DNA of 57,962 bases from an uncultured Pelagibacteraceae bacterium (GTDB lineage: Bacteria; Pseudomonadota; Alphaproteobacteria; Pelagibacterales; Pelagibacteraceae): NCBI GenBank assembly GCA_902611465.1, contig CACLZS010000006.1, positions 1 to 57,962 on the forward strand, given 5' to 3'. The position numbers and the translations under genes are program-made. Below the pieces are notes generated by a model. It did no database searches and was not told where the DNA came from. It was given only the letters and a program-made list of their open reading frames with translations. Shown in pieces: positions 17,616 through 25,823 of the stretch; position 1 is the stretch's first letter, and each line of letters opens with the position of its first letter.

Positions 17616-18023
17616 ATGCCAAAGAAAAAAAGTAAAAAATCGAGCAAAAAAACAGTTAAAGGCCAGTTAGGTAAAAAGAAAGAAACCGCTCGAGAAAAGA
17701 TGATAGGTCAAACTATTGGGTATAGGTATGATGTAAATTTATTGCCAGACTATTCAAGAATAACTCCTTTCCTAAAAAAATATATTGAAGCAATGGGTTG
17801 GGATGATTTGAATTGGTTGGAAGATGTTCATATGGGTTATGAAGAAGATAGACCTGCAGTTTTTGATAGAAATGCAAATGGTTGGGTTACTATTCCAAAA
17901 AAAATTAAGTTACCAAATAACCAACAAGATAGAGACATGATTGCAAGAGAACTATTAGTAAAATTTCAAATGTCTCCAAATCACCCTTTAGTGGATTTAA
18001 AAAAAGCATATCGAAAATTTTAG
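17616..18023 (+). CDS. Unknown lysine-rich protein ending the mgs operon
   Basis: A 135-residue protein starting 2 bp after mgsC, clearly in the same operon. I do not recognise the family. The first 30 residues are very rich in Lys/Ser (MPKKKSKKSSKK). The remainder is a compact acidic-aromatic domain with YRYDVNLLPDYSR, GWDDLNWLEDVHMGYEEDRP and a helical end (DMIARELLVKFQ...HPLVDLKKAY). It has no Cys, signal peptide or membrane segment. Position suggests an accessory or assembly factor for N-methylglutamate synthase, but this is only context. Confidence 0.7.
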   Translation: MPKKKSKKSSKKTVKGQLGKKKETAREKMIGQTIGYRYDVNLLPDYSRITPFLKKYIEAMGWDDLNWLEDVHMGYEEDRPAVFDRNANGWVTIPKKIKLPNNQQDRDMIARELLVKFQMSPNHPLVDLKKAYRKF

Positions 18024-18097
18024 AATCGTCAGCAATTTATATATACTAATAGTTGTAGAATAATAAATTAACTGCGTATTAGTTGTTTTATTTAATA

Positions 18098-18125
18098 TTG
18101 ATCAAATTAATTCAAATAATACAAT
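18098..18125 (+). promoter_or_regulatory. Sigma-70-like promoter of the Amt gene
   Basis: TTGATC (18098-18103) and TACAAT (18120-18125) with 16-bp spacing, 32 bp before the Amt ATG. It lies in the 134-bp gap after the mgs operon, the largest plus-strand gap in the methylamine region. Confidence 0.45.
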
Positions 18126-18157
18126 TTCTTTAATTTGTTTAAACAATTGGAGGTTAA

Positions 18158-19558
18158 ATGACTGACGAACTAGGTGCATTGACAACCATATTTACAGAAT
18201 TTTACTATTGGATAACAGTAGTACTTATGTTTTTAATCCACGTAGGATTCTGCATGTATGAAGTTGGAGCTTCCCGATACAAACATCATCAACATACATT
18301 AATGAAAAACACAATGCTGATACCTTTGGTAACGGTAACTTGGTTTTTATTTGGATGGTGGATATATTGGGCTTTTCCAACGGGACCAGGTCTTGCACCA
18401 TCAATAATGACAGAAAGTACCGGACTTATTCTCGGAGGTGGATTTGGTGCAAATGATTTAGCTAATCCCACAAACGAGTTTATGGCTATTACACTTAACG
18501 ATCACATCATGGGAGTATTTTGGGCAGCATTCCTTTTATTCTCCTGGACAGCTGCTTCGATAGTATCAGGCGCAGTTATTGAAAGAATAACAACTTTTGC
18601 ATTTGGAATTCTTGCTATTGCAATTGGATCTGTATTTTGGAGTATAGATGCTGCATGGGGATGGCATTTTGATGGATGGATGTTAAAAATACTTGGATAT
18701 CATGATGCTTATGCATCGGGGGTAATTCACGCTGTGGCAGGAGGATTTGCTTTAGGTGTGCTTGCTGTCTTAGGTCCAAGAATTGGAAAATTTTCATCAA
18801 GTGGTGAACCTAGAAACATTGGACCAAGAAATCCTTGGTTAGTAACTGTTGGATTATTCTTGATTTATACAGGTTTTTGGGGTTTTTACGCGGCTTGTAA
18901 TGTTCCAATTTATGACTTAGGGCCTGAATATGGAATGGAAGGTGTAACTTTCTTTACTGCTACTAACATATACTACACTCCAACGACATTAAGTGGAATA
19001 ACTATGAACTTTTTGATGTCTTTATCAGGAGGACTGTTAGCTGGTTATGTAATATCTAAAGGTGATCCTTTCTGGACATATTCAAGTGGTCTAGCTGGAA
19101 TAATATGTGCTTCAGCAGGTAATGACCTTTATCATCCAATTCAATCATTAATTATTGGAATGATCGGAGTAGTTATAGCTTACAAATTACATTATTGGGT
19201 TGAGCGTAAGTTCAAAATCGATGATGCAGTTGGAGCTGTAGCAGTTCATGGTTATGCAGGCTTTGCTGGTCTTGTAATTTGTGGGTTTGTCCTAAATGGA
19301 TATCCTTCATCAGGTTACAGTGTTGGTGCAATGTGGGATGGATCTACATACGCTGCTATTAATCCATTGGGAATGTTTATAGGTGCATTAATAATGTTTT
19401 TTGTACTTGGAATGATTCCTGGTTGGATTATTGCTAAAGTTCTTAACGGTATGGGTAAATTGCGTATACCGAGAGAAGTTGAGTTAGCAGGATTGGACTA
19501 TCAAATAATGGAGGAGGCAAAAGAAGATGAAAAAATTGTTGCTTCTTCAAGTAGTTAA
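18158..19558 (+). CDS. amtB: Amt-family ammonium (possibly methylammonium) transporter
   Basis: Inner-membrane Amt channel of 466 residues with about 11 membrane helices. The two pore histidines are identifiable: HAVAGGFALGVLA (first His, after HDAYASGVI) and AVHGYAGFAGLVICG (second His). The N-terminal FMLIHVGFCMYEVG region corresponds to the FFxxGxxxxE start of Amt proteins but is diverged. A strong GGAGGT lies 6 nt before the ATG. The gene sits between mgsABC and a gmaS-like gene, so uptake of methylammonium as well as ammonium is plausible. Amt proteins carry methylammonium in many bacteria, but substrate preference cannot be read from sequence. Confidence 0.85.
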   Translation: MTDELGALTTIFTEFYYWITVVLMFLIHVGFCMYEVGASRYKHHQHTLMKNTMLIPLVTVTWFLFGWWIYWAFPTGPGLAPSIMTESTGLILGGGFGANDLANPTNEFMAITLNDHIMGVFWAAFLLFSWTAASIVSGAVIERITTFAFGILAIAIGSVFWSIDAAWGWHFDGWMLKILGYHDAYASGVIHAVAGGFALGVLAVLGPRIGKFSSSGEPRNIGPRNPWLVTVGLFLIYTGFWGFYAACNVPIYDLGPEYGMEGVTFFTATNIYYTPTTLSGITMNFLMSLSGGLLAGYVISKGDPFWTYSSGLAGIICASAGNDLYHPIQSLIIGMIGVVIAYKLHYWVERKFKIDDAVGAVAVHGYAGFAGLVICGFVLNGYPSSGYSVGAMWDGSTYAAINPLGMFIGALIMFFVLGMIPGWIIAKVLNGMGKLRIPREVELAGLDYQIMEEAKEDEKIVASSSS

Positions 19559-19569
19559 AGGAGGAAAAC

Positions 19570-19806
19570 ATGGCTACAGTAAATAATTGGATAGATCATT
19601 TAACTGCTGCAAGTAAAGCAGAAGGTGGTGCTGCTGGACCAATATTTCCAGGAGCTGGATCTGAAGGCATCTTAGTTATAATACTTGTTATAATTTGGAT
19701 TGGTTGGACGGTTATAAGTTCGAGGCAAGAAAGTGAAAAACTCGAAAAACTTGCTCGAAGAAAACCAAGTTCAAATGCGTGGAAAAGTAATATAACTGAC
19801 GGTTAA
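19570..19806 (+). CDS. Small single-pass membrane protein paired with Amt
   Basis: A 78-residue protein, 11 bp after the Amt gene with a perfect GGAGG, so translation should be efficient. It has a Gly/Ala-rich N-terminal third (AEGGAAGPIFPGAGSEG), one transmembrane helix (ILVIILVIIWIGWTVI, about 34-49) and a basic cytoplasmic tail rich in Lys/Arg. I know no named family. The transporter-like pairing suggests a small accessory subunit, which is inference from position. A strong terminator follows directly. Confidence 0.75.
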   Translation: MATVNNWIDHLTAASKAEGGAAGPIFPGAGSEGILVIILVIIWIGWTVISSRQESEKLEKLARRKPSSNAWKSNITDG

Positions 19807-19818
19807 ATAAAACTTTAT

Positions 19819-19846
19819 AAGGGCGCAAAATTCAATTTGCGCCCTT
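19819..19846 (+). terminator. Hairpin terminator after the Amt pair
   Basis: An 11-bp perfect GC-rich stem (19819-19829 with 19836-19846) and a 6-nt loop lie 13 bp after the stop of the 78-residue gene. The tail TTGATTT is only modestly T-rich. Confidence 0.75.
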
Positions 19847-19854
19847 TGATTTAA

Positions 19855-20013
19855 ATGGACGAGCAAAATAAAAAAGAACAAATAAATAAAACTCCAAGCA
19901 AAATGGCAAGGTTAGCATGGCCAAAAGCAAAATATGGATTGGTCTTGGCTATATTAATTATTATAGGTGTAAATATAATTTACTATAAAGATTTCTTTTT
20001 ATCTTTTTTATAA
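19855..20013 (+). CDS. Very small membrane protein (52 aa)
   Basis: A 52-codon frame starting MDEQNKKEQ and ending at TAA 20011-20013. It has a polar Lys/Gln/Asn-rich N-terminus and then one hydrophobic helix (YGLVLAILIIIGVNIIYY, about 27-44). The plan resembles the other small membrane proteins in this window. It starts 8 bp after the terminator hairpin and has no clear Shine-Dalgarno, so expression is uncertain. It fills the space before the second GS-III gene and has no recognised family. Confidence 0.5.
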   Translation: MDEQNKKEQINKTPSKMARLAWPKAKYGLVLAILIIIGVNIIYYKDFFLSFL

Positions 20014-20034
20014 AATATATGATAAAGATTATTA

Positions 20035-21360
20035 GTGGCAAAAAACTTATATAAAATTGCAAAATCAAAAAAAATAAAATATTTCCTAATAAGTTTCGTA
20101 GATTTATTTGGTGTCTTAAGATCTAAATTAGTACCAACCCATGCAATAAAAGAAATGCAAATAAACGGTGCCGGATTTGCAGGATTTGCTGCTTGGCTTG
20201 ATATGTCCCCTGCCGACTCAGATATGTTTGCAATACCAGATCCAAATAGTTTAATTCAACTTCCTTGGAATAAAGAAGTAGGTTGGCTTGCTTCTGACTT
20301 ATGGATGAATGGTAAACCTGTTGAGGCATCGCCAAGAGTGATGTTAAAAAAACAAATAAAATTACTGTCAAATGAAGGTTATACCATGAAATCGGGTGTT
20401 GAGTGCGAGTACTTTCTTACATCACCTGACGGTAGTTCTATAGCTGACCCTAGAGATACTCAATCTAAACCTTGTTATGATCAATCTGCTTTAATGAGAC
20501 AATATGATTTAATAAAGGAAATATGCGATTGCATGATTACAATGGGATGGAACCCATATCAAAACGATCATGAGGATGCTAATGGCCAGTTTGAAATGAA
20601 TTGGGACTACACTGACTGCTTAACTACAGCAGATAGACATACATTTTTTAAATTTATGGTTAAATCCATAGCAGAAAAGCATGGGTTAAGAGCAACATTT
20701 ATGCCAAAACCATTTGAGCAACTGACGGGTAATGGATGTCATGCACATATTTCGCTATGGGATAAGAAAAAAAATAAATTTTTAGATAAAAATGACAAAC
20801 TTGGACTTAGTAAATTAGCATACAATTTTTTAGGTGGAGTGATTAAAAATGCAGGTTCATTATCAGCATTCTTTAATCCAACTTTAAATAGTTATAGAAG
20901 AATAAATGCGCCACCGACTAAATCTGGTGCAACATGGTCACCAAGTAGTATTTCTTACACGGGGAATAATCGAACACATATGATTAGAGTTCCAGATCCG
21001 GGAAGATTTGAACTTAGATTAATGGATGGGTCAGCGAATCCATATTTACTACAAGCAGGAGTTTTAGCAGCAGGCATAAATGGGATTAGAAAAAAAGTTA
21101 ATCCTGGAAAACCATTGTTCTGTAATATGTATACTGATCACAAAAAATATCCTAACCTACAAAAATTACCAAATACATTAGAAGATTCCCTAGAATTGTT
21201 AAATTTTAATACAGTAATGAAAAATGCTTTTGGAAAAAATGTTTTAAACAGTTATATCAAATTAAAAAAATCTGAAATTGAAAATTTCAAGTCAGAAGAA
21301 AAATTTGATAAATTAAAACCTATTACAAAGTGGGAAAGATCTAATACTTTGGATTGCTAG
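20035..21360 (+). CDS. GmaS-like gamma-glutamylmethylamide synthetase / GS-III
   Basis: Glutamine-synthetase-fold ligase of 441 residues, the length typical of GmaS. The start is GTG 20035. The N-terminal GAGFAGFAAWLDMSP block resembles the GAGFAGFA segment I remember from characterised GmaS. Catalytic motifs are GVECEYFL, NDHEDANGQFEMN, NGCHAHISLWD, NSYRRINAPP and PGRFELRLMDGSANPYL. It likely joins methylamine (or another small amine) to glutamate with ATP. It is followed 3 bp later by a PLP-dependent lyase gene. It is a paralogue of the 489-residue enzyme at 12944, and the Amt pair and a terminator separate the two. Confidence 0.75.
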   Translation: MAKNLYKIAKSKKIKYFLISFVDLFGVLRSKLVPTHAIKEMQINGAGFAGFAAWLDMSPADSDMFAIPDPNSLIQLPWNKEVGWLASDLWMNGKPVEASPRVMLKKQIKLLSNEGYTMKSGVECEYFLTSPDGSSIADPRDTQSKPCYDQSALMRQYDLIKEICDCMITMGWNPYQNDHEDANGQFEMNWDYTDCLTTADRHTFFKFMVKSIAEKHGLRATFMPKPFEQLTGNGCHAHISLWDKKKNKFLDKNDKLGLSKLAYNFLGGVIKNAGSLSAFFNPTLNSYRRINAPPTKSGATWSPSSISYTGNNRTHMIRVPDPGRFELRLMDGSANPYLLQAGVLAAGINGIRKKVNPGKPLFCNMYTDHKKYPNLQKLPNTLEDSLELLNFNTVMKNAFGKNVLNSYIKLKKSEIENFKSEEKFDKLKPITKWERSNTLDC

Positions 21361-21363
21361 AAT

Positions 21364-22509
21364 ATGTCTATTGATTATAGTCATATTAATAAATTTTCAG
21401 CGTTTATTAAAAATAAAAATTATTCATTCAGTAGAGAAAAAATATTAAGTGTATTAAATAAAGAAACTATTGATAAAGCATTTAATTCTTTGTCTGGTTG
21501 GGAGAATTATGAACCTACTCCCCTACTTAATTTAAATAAACTTTCAAAAGATCTTGGCCTTAAAAATATTTTTTACAAGGATGAGTCAAAAAGATTTGGA
21601 CTTAAATCTTTTAAAGCTCTTGGTGGTGCTTATGCAGTAGCAGAAGTTTCAACTGGAAGAAAGGATGTGGTTGTTGCTACAGCAACAGCAGGAAATCATG
21701 GAAAATCAGTTGCCTGGGGAGCAAAAAGATTAGGTATTGCATGTAAAATTTTCATAAGTGAATTTGTTAGTGAAACAAGAGCTGACGAGATGCGAAAACT
21801 TGGAGCAGAGGTGACAAGAGTAAAGGGAAATTACGAAAATTCTTTAGATGAATGCATAAAGCAATCTAAGGAAAATGGCTGGGAAATTGTACAAGATGTT
21901 GCCTGGGAAGATTATCAAAAAGTGCCAAAACTAACCATGGCTGGATATTCAGTCATGATAGAAGAAATCTCCAAACAAACTGATCATTATATTACACATA
22001 TATTTTTACAAGCAGGTGTAGGGGGAATGGCCTCTGGTGTAATAGCTGGAGTTGCCCGGTATTTTAAAAGAATTCCAAAAATTATTATTGTTGAACCGAA
22101 AAATGCAGACTGTGTCTTAAAAAGTATTGATGCAGGAAAACTTACTAGAGTTGAAATAGAAAAAGAAAGCATTATGGGGGGAATGTCATGTGGAGATGTA
22201 TCATTAGTCCCATGGCAAATTCTTAAAAACTCAGTAAATAATTGTATGAGTATTCCAGATGATGACATACCATTATCAGTAGCGATGTTAGCTAAGGGAT
22301 ACTTTGGTGACGATAACATTGTTGCAGGAGAATGCTCAGCACCTGCTCTAATAAGTATAAATGTTAGTTGTAATAACGAACAAATTAAAAAGGATCTTGA
22401 ATTAGATATGAATTCGAACGTTTTATTAATTGGATGTGAAGGTGATACAGATATAAAACTTTATAACGAACTTCTGTCAAAAGGATCAGAACAGTTATCA
22501 AATGGCTAA
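21364..22509 (+). CDS. Diaminopropionate ammonia-lyase family enzyme
   Basis: PLP fold-type II enzyme, 381 residues. The motif KDESKRFGLKSFKALGGAYA (72-91) is the family signature of DpaL/YgeX, with K84 as the PLP lysine. The glycine-rich phosphate-binding segment is LQAGVGGMASGV. Known members split 2,3-diaminopropionate to pyruvate and two ammonia. A threonine-dehydratase-like relative (EutB) occurs in ectoine clusters, so the true substrate may differ. It starts 3 bp after the GmaS-like gene, which suggests shared nitrogen recovery, and overlaps photolyase by 8 bp. Confidence 0.8.
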   Translation: MSIDYSHINKFSAFIKNKNYSFSREKILSVLNKETIDKAFNSLSGWENYEPTPLLNLNKLSKDLGLKNIFYKDESKRFGLKSFKALGGAYAVAEVSTGRKDVVVATATAGNHGKSVAWGAKRLGIACKIFISEFVSETRADEMRKLGAEVTRVKGNYENSLDECIKQSKENGWEIVQDVAWEDYQKVPKLTMAGYSVMIEEISKQTDHYITHIFLQAGVGGMASGVIAGVARYFKRIPKIIIVEPKNADCVLKSIDAGKLTRVEIEKESIMGGMSCGDVSLVPWQILKNSVNNCMSIPDDDIPLSVAMLAKGYFGDDNIVAGECSAPALISINVSCNNEQIKKDLELDMNSNVLLIGCEGDTDIKLYNELLSKGSEQLSNG

Positions 22510-23926
22510 TACAGCACTCGTTTGGATAAGAGATGATTTTCGAATACAAAATAATGATGCGCTAACTTATGCTACAAATCAACATGATGCTGTTACCGCA
22601 GTATTTATTTTTAATAGTAATATTTTCGATCATAAAAGAGAGGCTCAAAAATGGTGGGTAAGTAAATCCCTAGAAAATTTTAAATCTGATTTAAAAAAAT
22701 TAAATATTGGATTGGAAATAATTAAAGATGATGAAATAAGTTTTTTTTCTAAAATAAAATCTAATAGTAAAATATCTGTTTATTGGAATAAAGTTTATGA
22801 ACCTAATGAATTAGAAAAAGATAAAAAAATTGGCACTGATTTTTCAAAGAAAAATATTGATTTTAAATTTTTTAAAGGCAACGTTCTTAATGAATATAAT
22901 AAAATTACAAAAAATGATGGCACACCTTTTAAAGTCTACAGTCCTTTTTGGAGAAATGCAGAGCAATTTTATTTAGAAAGACTGCCTGATAAAATAAACA
23001 AAGTTAAAAAATGTAAAAAGATAAACACATTGTTCAAAAATCAAATAAAATCCGAGGATATTTTACCTAAATCTGATTGGTATAAGAAATTTGAAAAATA
23101 TTGGGAACCTTCAGAGCAAAAAGCTCATGAAAATTTAGATAATTTTGTCAACAAAAGCATACTTAATTATGGTGTTGATCGTGACTTTCCATCAATTAAA
23201 GGTACGTCATTACTTTCTCCATATATTAGAAATGGACAAATTAATGTTGGAGACATTTGGGAAAAGTGTAAGAAACTTAAATCAAATAATGTGAGTGTAA
23301 AAAAATATACTAATGAAATTGGTTGGAGAGAGTTTTCGCACAGTCTCATAAATTATTTTCCACAAATGCTAAAGGGAAACCTAAGAAAAGAATTTGATAA
23401 GTTTCCATGGGTAAATAATTCTAAATTTTTAAAAGCATGGAAAAAAGGAATGACAGGTTATCCAATTGTAGATGCTGGGATGAGAGAACTATACGAAACA
23501 GGATGGATGCATAATAGGATTAGAATGGTCGTTGGATCTTTTCTAGTGAAGCATTTAAGAATTAACTGGAAAGAAGGAGAAAAATATTTCAGAAATTGTC
23601 TTCTTGATTTCAATGAAGCAAACAATGTTGCGCAATGGCAATGGGTAGCTGGTTGTGGCGCTGATGCAGCTCCATATTTTAGAATTTTCAATCCTATTTT
23701 ACAGGGTGAAAAATTTGATAAACAAGGAGATTATGTAAAAAAATGGGTTCCTGAATTATCAAAAGTTCCTCTAAAATATATTCACAAACCATGGGAAATG
23801 GAAAAAAAATATCAAGAAGCAATTAATACTATTATAGGCTCGGACTATCCAATGCCGATTGTTATTCATGAGAAAGCAAGAGCTGATGCTTTGAGTGCTT
23901 TTCAATCAATTAAGAAAAAAAATTAG
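22502..23926 (+). CDS. phrB: Deoxyribodipyrimidine (CPD) photolyase
   Basis: Light-driven repair of UV pyrimidine dimers. The 474-residue protein has the N-terminal antenna domain (ALVWIRDDFRIQNNDAL) and the C-terminal FAD domain with WREFSHSLINYFP, GMTGYPIVDAGMREL, TGWMHNRIRM, NVAQWQWVAGCGADAAPYFR and FNPILQGEKFD, all landmark segments of class I photolyases. ATG 22502 overlaps the preceding gene by 8 bp. It converges on yjbQ with a 4-bp overlap. A surface-ocean lifestyle fits. Confidence 0.93.
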   Translation: MANTALVWIRDDFRIQNNDALTYATNQHDAVTAVFIFNSNIFDHKREAQKWWVSKSLENFKSDLKKLNIGLEIIKDDEISFFSKIKSNSKISVYWNKVYEPNELEKDKKIGTDFSKKNIDFKFFKGNVLNEYNKITKNDGTPFKVYSPFWRNAEQFYLERLPDKINKVKKCKKINTLFKNQIKSEDILPKSDWYKKFEKYWEPSEQKAHENLDNFVNKSILNYGVDRDFPSIKGTSLLSPYIRNGQINVGDIWEKCKKLKSNNVSVKKYTNEIGWREFSHSLINYFPQMLKGNLRKEFDKFPWVNNSKFLKAWKKGMTGYPIVDAGMRELYETGWMHNRIRMVVGSFLVKHLRINWKEGEKYFRNCLLDFNEANNVAQWQWVAGCGADAAPYFRIFNPILQGEKFDKQGDYVKKWVPELSKVPLKYIHKPWEMEKKYQEAINTIIGSDYPMPIVIHEKARADALSAFQSIKKKN

Positions 23927-24342
23927 TCTCCAATAAAATGATGAATTACAGTTCTTGTTGTTGCATCTAACCTGTGTTCAAACAAATATAAACCTTGCCA
24001 AATTCCTAGTAGTAATTCACTATCTTTTATACTTAAGGAGATTTGATTATTGGTTAATGCAGATTTGATATGGGCTGGCATATCATCTTTTCCCTCAGTT
24101 GTATGGACATACAACTTATTGTCCATTGGTACCAATTTATCAAAATAATTAATTAAATCTTTTTGTACATCTGGGTCAGCATTTTCTTGGACAATTAGTG
24201 ATGCGCTAGTGTGTTGTATGCTGAGATTAATAATTCCATTTTTAAATTTATTATTATTAATCCATTCTATTGTTTCATCAGTAAACTCATAAAGTTTTTG
24301 ACCATTTGTGTTAATTTCTAGATTATAAAATTCTTGTTTCAT
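23923..24342 (-). CDS. yjbQ: YjbQ/UPF0047 family protein
   Basis: A 139-residue single-domain protein with the family segments LSIQHTSASLIVQENADP, the HTTEGKDDMPAHIK loop and the C-terminal LGIWQGLYLFEHR. The clustered His residues form the usual metal/anion pocket. E. coli YjbQ has been reported to show weak thiamine-phosphate synthase activity; the physiological role is uncertain. It is the last gene of the minus-strand run that starts at csaA and overlaps the photolyase end by 4 bp. Confidence 0.88.
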   Translation of the reverse strand: MKQEFYNLEINTNGQKLYEFTDETIEWINNNKFKNGIINLSIQHTSASLIVQENADPDVQKDLINYFDKLVPMDNKLYVHTTEGKDDMPAHIKSALTNNQISLSIKDSELLLGIWQGLYLFEHRLDATTRTVIHHFIGD

Positions 24343-24345
24343 ACA

Positions 24346-25398
24346 TTAATTAAAGTTTTGTGATGTAAGTTCATGCAATCGACTAACTGTTCTTTTAAAA
24401 GGCTTTTTCATGCTATCAATGGAATCTAGTGAATATAATTCAACTTCTGATTTGATCATTAATGGTATTTTTTTTTCATAAATAATATCAATAAAAGTAA
24501 TAAACCTTTGTTGCTGATTAGAATTACTTTCATTAAAGTTAGGTAGATTTTCAATAAAAATAAAGTCACTTTCGTTTGCAATTTTAATGTAGTCCTCGGA
24601 TCCAAGATTTCTGTTACAAATTTCGTCAAAAGAAACCTTAAGAACTCCCTCATGATAGTTTTCGAATGCTAATTTACGACCCTTCACATCTAATGTCTTA
24701 GTGGTTTGTTTTTTATTCTTTGTAGCTTTTCTAAAATATTTATTAAATTTAAAATTGGATGAATTATCTATAGGTGACAAAAATCTACTTAAATTTGTAT
24801 TTTTTGTAGCTCTATAATCTTCCTCAATATTAAGTTCTAATTCGGAACAATTGTTTTTTAAAATATTTAAAAAAGGGATGAATTGATCTCTTTGTAATCC
24901 GTTTTTATATAAATCTTTAATATTTGTATTTGAGGAAAAAATAACTTTGATATTTTCATTAAATATTCTTTCAAATAATTTTCCCAAGATCATAGCATCA
25001 ACAATATTTGTTACCTGGAATTCATCAAAATATAATATATTAGTTTTGTCACTTAAATTTTTAACAAATTTTTCTAACCCATTGACATTTCCTTTCTTTT
25101 TATTTTCAAATATAAAATCATGAAATTTAACCATAAACTCATTAAAGTGTAATCTTGATTTTTTTTCTTTTAAATTTTCAAAAAAAAAATTTAAAATCAT
25201 AGTTTTGCCTACACCAACATCTCCAACTAAATAAAAGCCCAATTTATTTTTTTTATCGTTAAATATTTTTTTAAAAAAAGGCTGTTTAAAATTAAGATTG
25301 TAATATTCGTTTAATTTTTGAACTATTTTTATCTGATTTTCGTTTATTTCTAAGTCTTTATCTTCACAGTGCTTTAGGTAAGATTTTTTAAAATTCAT
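24346..25398 (-). CDS. zapE: AFG1/ZapE-family ATPase
   Basis: AAA-like ATPase of 350 residues. Walker A GDVGVGKT (59-66), Walker B ILYFDEFQV (about 120), the sensor segment VIFSSNT and the arginine-rich RDQFIPF helix match ZapE/AFG1. E. coli ZapE associates with the division ring, and the mitochondrial homologue handles membrane proteins. Asn/Lys-rich insertions near residue 210 reflect the AT-rich codon use. It overlaps the cupin gene by 4 bp. Confidence 0.88.
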   Translation of the reverse strand: MNFKKSYLKHCEDKDLEINENQIKIVQKLNEYYNLNFKQPFFKKIFNDKKNKLGFYLVGDVGVGKTMILNFFFENLKEKKSRLHFNEFMVKFHDFIFENKKKGNVNGLEKFVKNLSDKTNILYFDEFQVTNIVDAMILGKLFERIFNENIKVIFSSNTNIKDLYKNGLQRDQFIPFLNILKNNCSELELNIEEDYRATKNTNLSRFLSPIDNSSNFKFNKYFRKATKNKKQTTKTLDVKGRKLAFENYHEGVLKVSFDEICNRNLGSEDYIKIANESDFIFIENLPNFNESNSNQQQRFITFIDIIYEKKIPLMIKSEVELYSLDSIDSMKKPFKRTVSRLHELTSQNFN

Positions 25399-25823
25399 TT
25401 TTTTGTTTTAAAATCTATGCCGTATTCTGATCTTGGTCCTTTTCTCAATCCATATGGGCCTGCTAAAAAAATAGTCATTGGTCTAGTTCCTGGCTCCAGG
25501 TCAACTCTATGGAAATTGTTAGCGGATCTAAATCCAATATATCCTGGTGGTCGCCAAACTTTTCCAGTTTTTAATGTTTCCCAGTACCCCCCTCTTAAGA
25601 TGATTGTGATGTAAGGAAACAAATGATTATGAACTCCATCACCATGATCATCATCTAACATTTCATGTATAAGAATGTTAAATGGAAACCACTTTGGTCT
25701 ATGTCTGAATAGAATGTAATACCTATTCATCCATGGTTTTGCTTTATCAAACTCTGGGTGTGAAGGACCTCTATCTAAGACTACTTTTTTTCTTCCTATT
25801 TTTTCAAGAAATTTTAAGAACAT
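25395..25823 (-). CDS. Cupin-type beta-barrel protein
   Basis: A 142-residue protein with a cupin-like core: ILIHEMLDDDHGDGVHNHLFP (split His pattern HGxxxHNH, about 65-75), ITIILRGGYWE, then the second motif PGYIGFRSANNFHRVDLEPG. The His and Glu residues could bind a metal. No enzyme function is known to me for this subgroup. It overlaps the BamB-like gene by one base and zapE by four, so it belongs to the same transcript. Confidence 0.7.
   Translation of the reverse strand: MFLKFLEKIGRKKVVLDRGPSHPEFDKAKPWMNRYYILFRHRPKWFPFNILIHEMLDDDHGDGVHNHLFPYITIILRGGYWETLKTGKVWRPPGYIGFRSANNFHRVDLEPGTRPMTIFLAGPYGLRKGPRSEYGIDFKTKK

Noticed and set aside
18098..18116. An FNR/CRP-type site (TTGAT...) before the Amt gene
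   Set aside because: The second half site does not match at the right spacing; the TTGATC is better read as a -35.
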